DNA of 64,000 bases, from positions 113,566 through 177,565 of the forward strand of contig CAZFSM010000006.1 in the NCBI GenBank assembly GCA_964521625.1, in the 5' to 3' direction. Shown one piece after another: positions 61,716 through 64,000 of this stretch (positions are counted from its first letter, which is position 1; each line of letters opens with the position of its first letter). The notes below the pieces were generated by a model. That model did not search any database. It was not told the DNA's origin and was given only the letters and a program-made list of their open reading frames with translations. The translations under genes were made by a program, and so were the position numbers. The DNA comes from UBA1444 sp964521625. GTDB lineage: Bacteria; Bacillota; Negativicutes; UBA1444.

Positions 61716-62374
61716 TAAAGAACCTCGAGTTTTTGCAAACCTTCAGTCGAGCCGATAACAATCAAAACATCAGATTCCTGAATAATTTCATTCGGTTGCG
61801 GCGGAACAATCAATTGTTCGCCCCGCTTAATTGCCACAACATTGACGCCATATACTGCCCGCATATTGCTTTGCAATAAAGTCTTTCCGACAAACAGTCC
61901 CGGCGCTGTCACCTCTACGAGACTTAAACTTGGCGAAAGTTCGATATAATCAAGCACATTGGTTGAAATCAAGCTGTGCGCTACCCGCTGACCCATATCG
62001 CGTTCCGGGTAAACTACCCGATCGGCGCCGATTTTCTCCAACATTTTCCCATGCAATGCATTGCGCGCCTTGGCAATAATTAAGGGAACTCCCATCTCTT
62101 TTACTAAAAGAGTCGTTGCAACATTGGCCTGTACATTCTCGCCGATCGCAATGACTACGGCGTCAAAGTTTCGCAACCCCAGTGCATTTAATGCGTTTTC
62201 ATCTGTTGTGTCGGCCTGTACAACATGAGTTACTTGATCACTAAGTTTTTGCACTATTTCTTCATCGGCATCGATTGCCAATACTTCATGACCCAATTGT
62301 TGTAATGTCATTGCAACACTCGTGCCAAATCGCCCCAGGCCAATTACCGCAAATTGCTTCTTCGTTATTGACAT
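61715..62374 (-). CDS. ktrA: KtrA/TrkA-type potassium uptake regulatory subunit
   Basis: 219 aa. RCK_N Rossmann domain with VIGLGRFGTSVAMTLQQLGHEVLAIDADEE (residues about 10-40), then RCK_C near 140-219. Binds NAD(H)/ATP and gates KtrB. ATG 62374 has GGGAGG at 9 nt; an in-frame start at 62512 would run into ktrB. Confidence 0.93.
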   Translation of the reverse strand: MSITKKQFAVIGLGRFGTSVAMTLQQLGHEVLAIDADEEIVQKLSDQVTHVVQADTTDENALNALGLRNFDAVVIAIGENVQANVATTLLVKEMGVPLIIAKARNALHGKMLEKIGADRVVYPERDMGQRVAHSLISTNVLDYIELSPSLSLVEVTAPGLFVGKTLLQSNMRAVYGVNVVAIKRGEQLIVPPQPNEIIQESDVLIVIGSTEGLQKLEVL

Positions 62375-62388
62375 CGCACACTGCCTCC

Positions 62389-63780
62389 CTATCCAATGAT
62401 AATTTTTCCATCGGGATACTGAACCTGGGCCTTTTTCGCTCGCATTGCAATGGCCAAAGCCAAAGTAATCGGACCAACCCTGCCGGCGAACATTGTAAAT
62501 ATCAACCAACATTTCCCTGAAAACGATAAAGAAGGCGTCATGCCTGTAGTCAGGCCTACTGTACCAAAAGCGGAGGTTACTTCAAACAAAACTTGAATGA
62601 ATTCTGCTTTTTCGGTAATGGTCAGCGCCATAGTCACCACAATTACTAATAAAAATGAAATAAACATCACGGAAAATGCTTTATATATAATTTCTTTCGG
62701 TATACGACGACTAAAGCATTCCGCATCACTGCGCCCCCGAATCAATGCCCAGGTTGCCAGAACCAAAACAGCAGCAGTCGAGGTTTTAATCCCGCCGCCA
62801 GTTGATGCCGGCGAAGCACCGATGAACATCAGAATAACCATTAGTAGTAGCGACCCGTCATGCATTTTTCCGATATCAATCGTATTATAGCCGGCTGTAC
62901 GGGCTGTGACCGACTGGAAAAAGCTCGCCAAGATCTTTCCTTGCATCGAAAGGGGCGCCAGCGTATCAGAATTAGTGTATTCCAATAAATAAATCAATAT
63001 AGCACCACCGACAATCAAGATGCCGCTGGTAATCAATACAATTTTGCTGTGCATACTGAGTTTGACAAATGAACGGCTTTCCCATACATCATAGATTACC
63101 GCAAAACCGATGCCGCCCAATATTATTAGTCCGGCAATGGTCAGGTTGACCGTAATGTCATCAACATAGGATGTCACGCTGCTAAACTTTCCCGTTATCG
63201 GTCCAAACAAATCAAACCCTGCGTTGCAAAAAGAAGAAACCGCATGCCAATACCCATAATAAATTCCTTTTGTGCCGAGTTCCGGATACCAACGAATAGC
63301 CAGGATCGTTCCGGCGACAAATTCAATCAACAAGGTGATACGGATTATATAGATTGTTAGTCGGACAACCCCAGAGACCGTAAGTTGGTTTAGGGCTTCT
63401 TGCATCAGCAGCCGTTCTTTCAGGCGAATCCTCTTTCCGACCAACAAGGCGAACAGGGTCGACATAGCCATAATGCCCAGGCCGCCAACCTGAATCAATA
63501 GAATAATAACCATTTGACCGAAGTAGGAATAGTGAGTTCCTGTGTCAACCACAACCAATCCTGTCACACATACTGCAGATGTTGCTGTAAAAAGGGCGTC
63601 GATGAATGTTGTCCCCGCTCCCGATTGTGTCGAAATCGGCAATGTAAGCAAAAATGCACCAAAAATAATTATCCCGGCAAAACCAAGCACCAGAACCTGA
63701 TACGGTGTCAGTTTCCATTGGGATAGATCCATTAAATTGGCGACTCTCTGTCTTCCTTCAAAAACAATCACTAGACTCAC
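62389..63780 (-). CDS. ktrB: KtrB/TrkH-type potassium transporter membrane subunit
   Basis: 463-aa K+ channel-like transporter with four M1-P-M2 repeats; filter Gly segments include SAVCVTGL near 90, FCNAGFDLFG near 185, SPASTGGGIKTST near 325 and FGTVGLTTG near 400. Start GTG 63780 follows GGAGGTT closely; ATG at 63732 (M17) is an alternative. Works with KtrA encoded next. Confidence 0.92.
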   Translation of the reverse strand: MSLVIVFEGRQRVANLMDLSQWKLTPYQVLVLGFAGIIIFGAFLLTLPISTQSGAGTTFIDALFTATSAVCVTGLVVVDTGTHYSYFGQMVIILLIQVGGLGIMAMSTLFALLVGKRIRLKERLLMQEALNQLTVSGVVRLTIYIIRITLLIEFVAGTILAIRWYPELGTKGIYYGYWHAVSSFCNAGFDLFGPITGKFSSVTSYVDDITVNLTIAGLIILGGIGFAVIYDVWESRSFVKLSMHSKIVLITSGILIVGGAILIYLLEYTNSDTLAPLSMQGKILASFFQSVTARTAGYNTIDIGKMHDGSLLLMVILMFIGASPASTGGGIKTSTAAVLVLATWALIRGRSDAECFSRRIPKEIIYKAFSVMFISFLLVIVVTMALTITEKAEFIQVLFEVTSAFGTVGLTTGMTPSLSFSGKCWLIFTMFAGRVGPITLALAIAMRAKKAQVQYPDGKIIIG

Positions 63781-63829
63781 TCAACCTCCATTTTGTTTGC
63801 CATAATCTTCCGTATGTAAAGTATTCATT

Positions 63830-63858
63830 ATTATATCTTTCGGATATCGTTTCGTCCA
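63830..63858 (-). promoter_or_regulatory. ktrB promoter
   Basis: TGGACG (63858-63853), 17-bp spacer, TATAAT (63835-63830), 49 bp before the ktrB start. Confidence 0.6.
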
Positions 63859-63864
63859 TCGAAG

Positions 63865-63899
63865 AAAACCGCCCTCTGCGTATTGCAGACGACGGTTTT
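63865..63899 (-). terminator. Terminator of the gene upstream of ktrB
   Basis: AAAACCGTCGTCTGC/GCAGAGGGCGGTTTT with a 5-nt loop and following TCTTC on the minus strand. It implies a minus-strand gene just beyond. Confidence 0.65.
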
Positions 63900-63926
63900 G
63901 CAGCAAAAAACGAATTGGCAGTCGAA

Positions 63927-64000
63927 TTAGATGGCGCGGCTTATGCAATCAAAGTTTAGCATGTATTTTCGCACTAAATCTTTGACGCCTTTTTTGACTG
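63927..64000 (-). CDS. C-terminal end of an unidentified gene at the window edge
   Basis: An open minus-strand frame enters from the right edge and stops with TAA at 63929-63927, about 28 bp before a terminator of the same orientation. The visible 23 residues (VKKGVKDLVRKYMLNFDCIS...) are not enough to name a family. Confidence 0.35.
   Translation of the reverse strand, partial: VKKGVKDLVRKYMLNFDCISRAI

Noticed and set aside
1..64000. CRISPR arrays, tRNA/rRNA genes, IS elements, prophage genes
   Set aside because: I found no regularly spaced repeats, no tRNA-like cloverleaf ends and no transposase or integrase motifs.

Overview
This window looks like chromosomal core DNA from a Negativicutes bacterium, most probably Sporomusaceae. 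It is a low-to-mid GC Firmicute with T-box leaders in front of ileS, ilv and pheST and with DivIVA/SepF/YlmH division genes. It also has features of a diderm anaerobe: class III ribonucleotide reductase, a NagZ-like GH3 enzyme, a B12 radical SAM protein and a SpoIID protein. There is no phage, plasmid or CRISPR signature. Many genes use GTG or TTG starts, which I chose from Shine-Dalgarno (SD) spacing.

Layout. 0-6.2 kb (minus): the end of a hexuronate operon (uxaE-uxaC) and a three-subunit molybdenum hydroxylase. 6.4-8.2 kb (plus): rqcH. 8.1-13.3 kb (minus): ileS-lspA-rluD-pyrR behind an Ile T-box, with a decayed 4Fe-4S protein gene upstream. 13.8-16 kb (minus): an OFA-type MFS transporter with a membrane-free chemoreceptor. 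16.2-20.9 kb (plus): a T-box-controlled ilvN-ilvC-ilvB operon that ends in a DUF815 ATPase. 20.9-26.2 kb (minus): LytS/LytTR two-component system, DASS dicarboxylate carrier and LhgO-like oxidase. 26.2-32.5 kb (minus): TIGR03960-type radical SAM, pgeF, yggS, sepF, proC, ylmH, divIVA, yggU. 32.5-37.2 kb (minus): nrdR-nrdD-nrdG, with an intein in nrdD. 37.2-47 kb (minus): yebC-ruvCAB-queH-spoIID-queA-tgt-yajC-secDF. 47.2-50.8 kb (plus): PBP1A and a GH3 enzyme. A 212-bp palindromic element follows. 51-56.8 kb (minus): zapA-U32 peptidase-mutS2-DUF2148. 57-60.9 kb (minus): pheST with a Phe T-box and a tiny yqzL-like gene in its leader. 60.9-64 kb (minus): ktrB-ktrA-trmH and a gene fragment at the edge.

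How genes work together. Three amino-acid operons read tRNA charging through T-boxes. RqcH, YlmH and MutS2 are all tied in Bacillus to ribosome collision or quality control, and all occur here. QueA, Tgt and QueH supply queuosine modification. YajC-SecDF supports secretion. RuvABC resolves Holliday junctions. NrdR with two boxes should control the class III reductase.

Most notable: an nrdD intein with both homing-endonuclease acidic residues replaced; yqzL inside the pheS T-box leader; a triple LytTR-like direct repeat in front of the DASS carrier; paired GAAC-N4-GTTC palindromes upstream of uxaE; and the large palindromic repeat at 50.8 kb.
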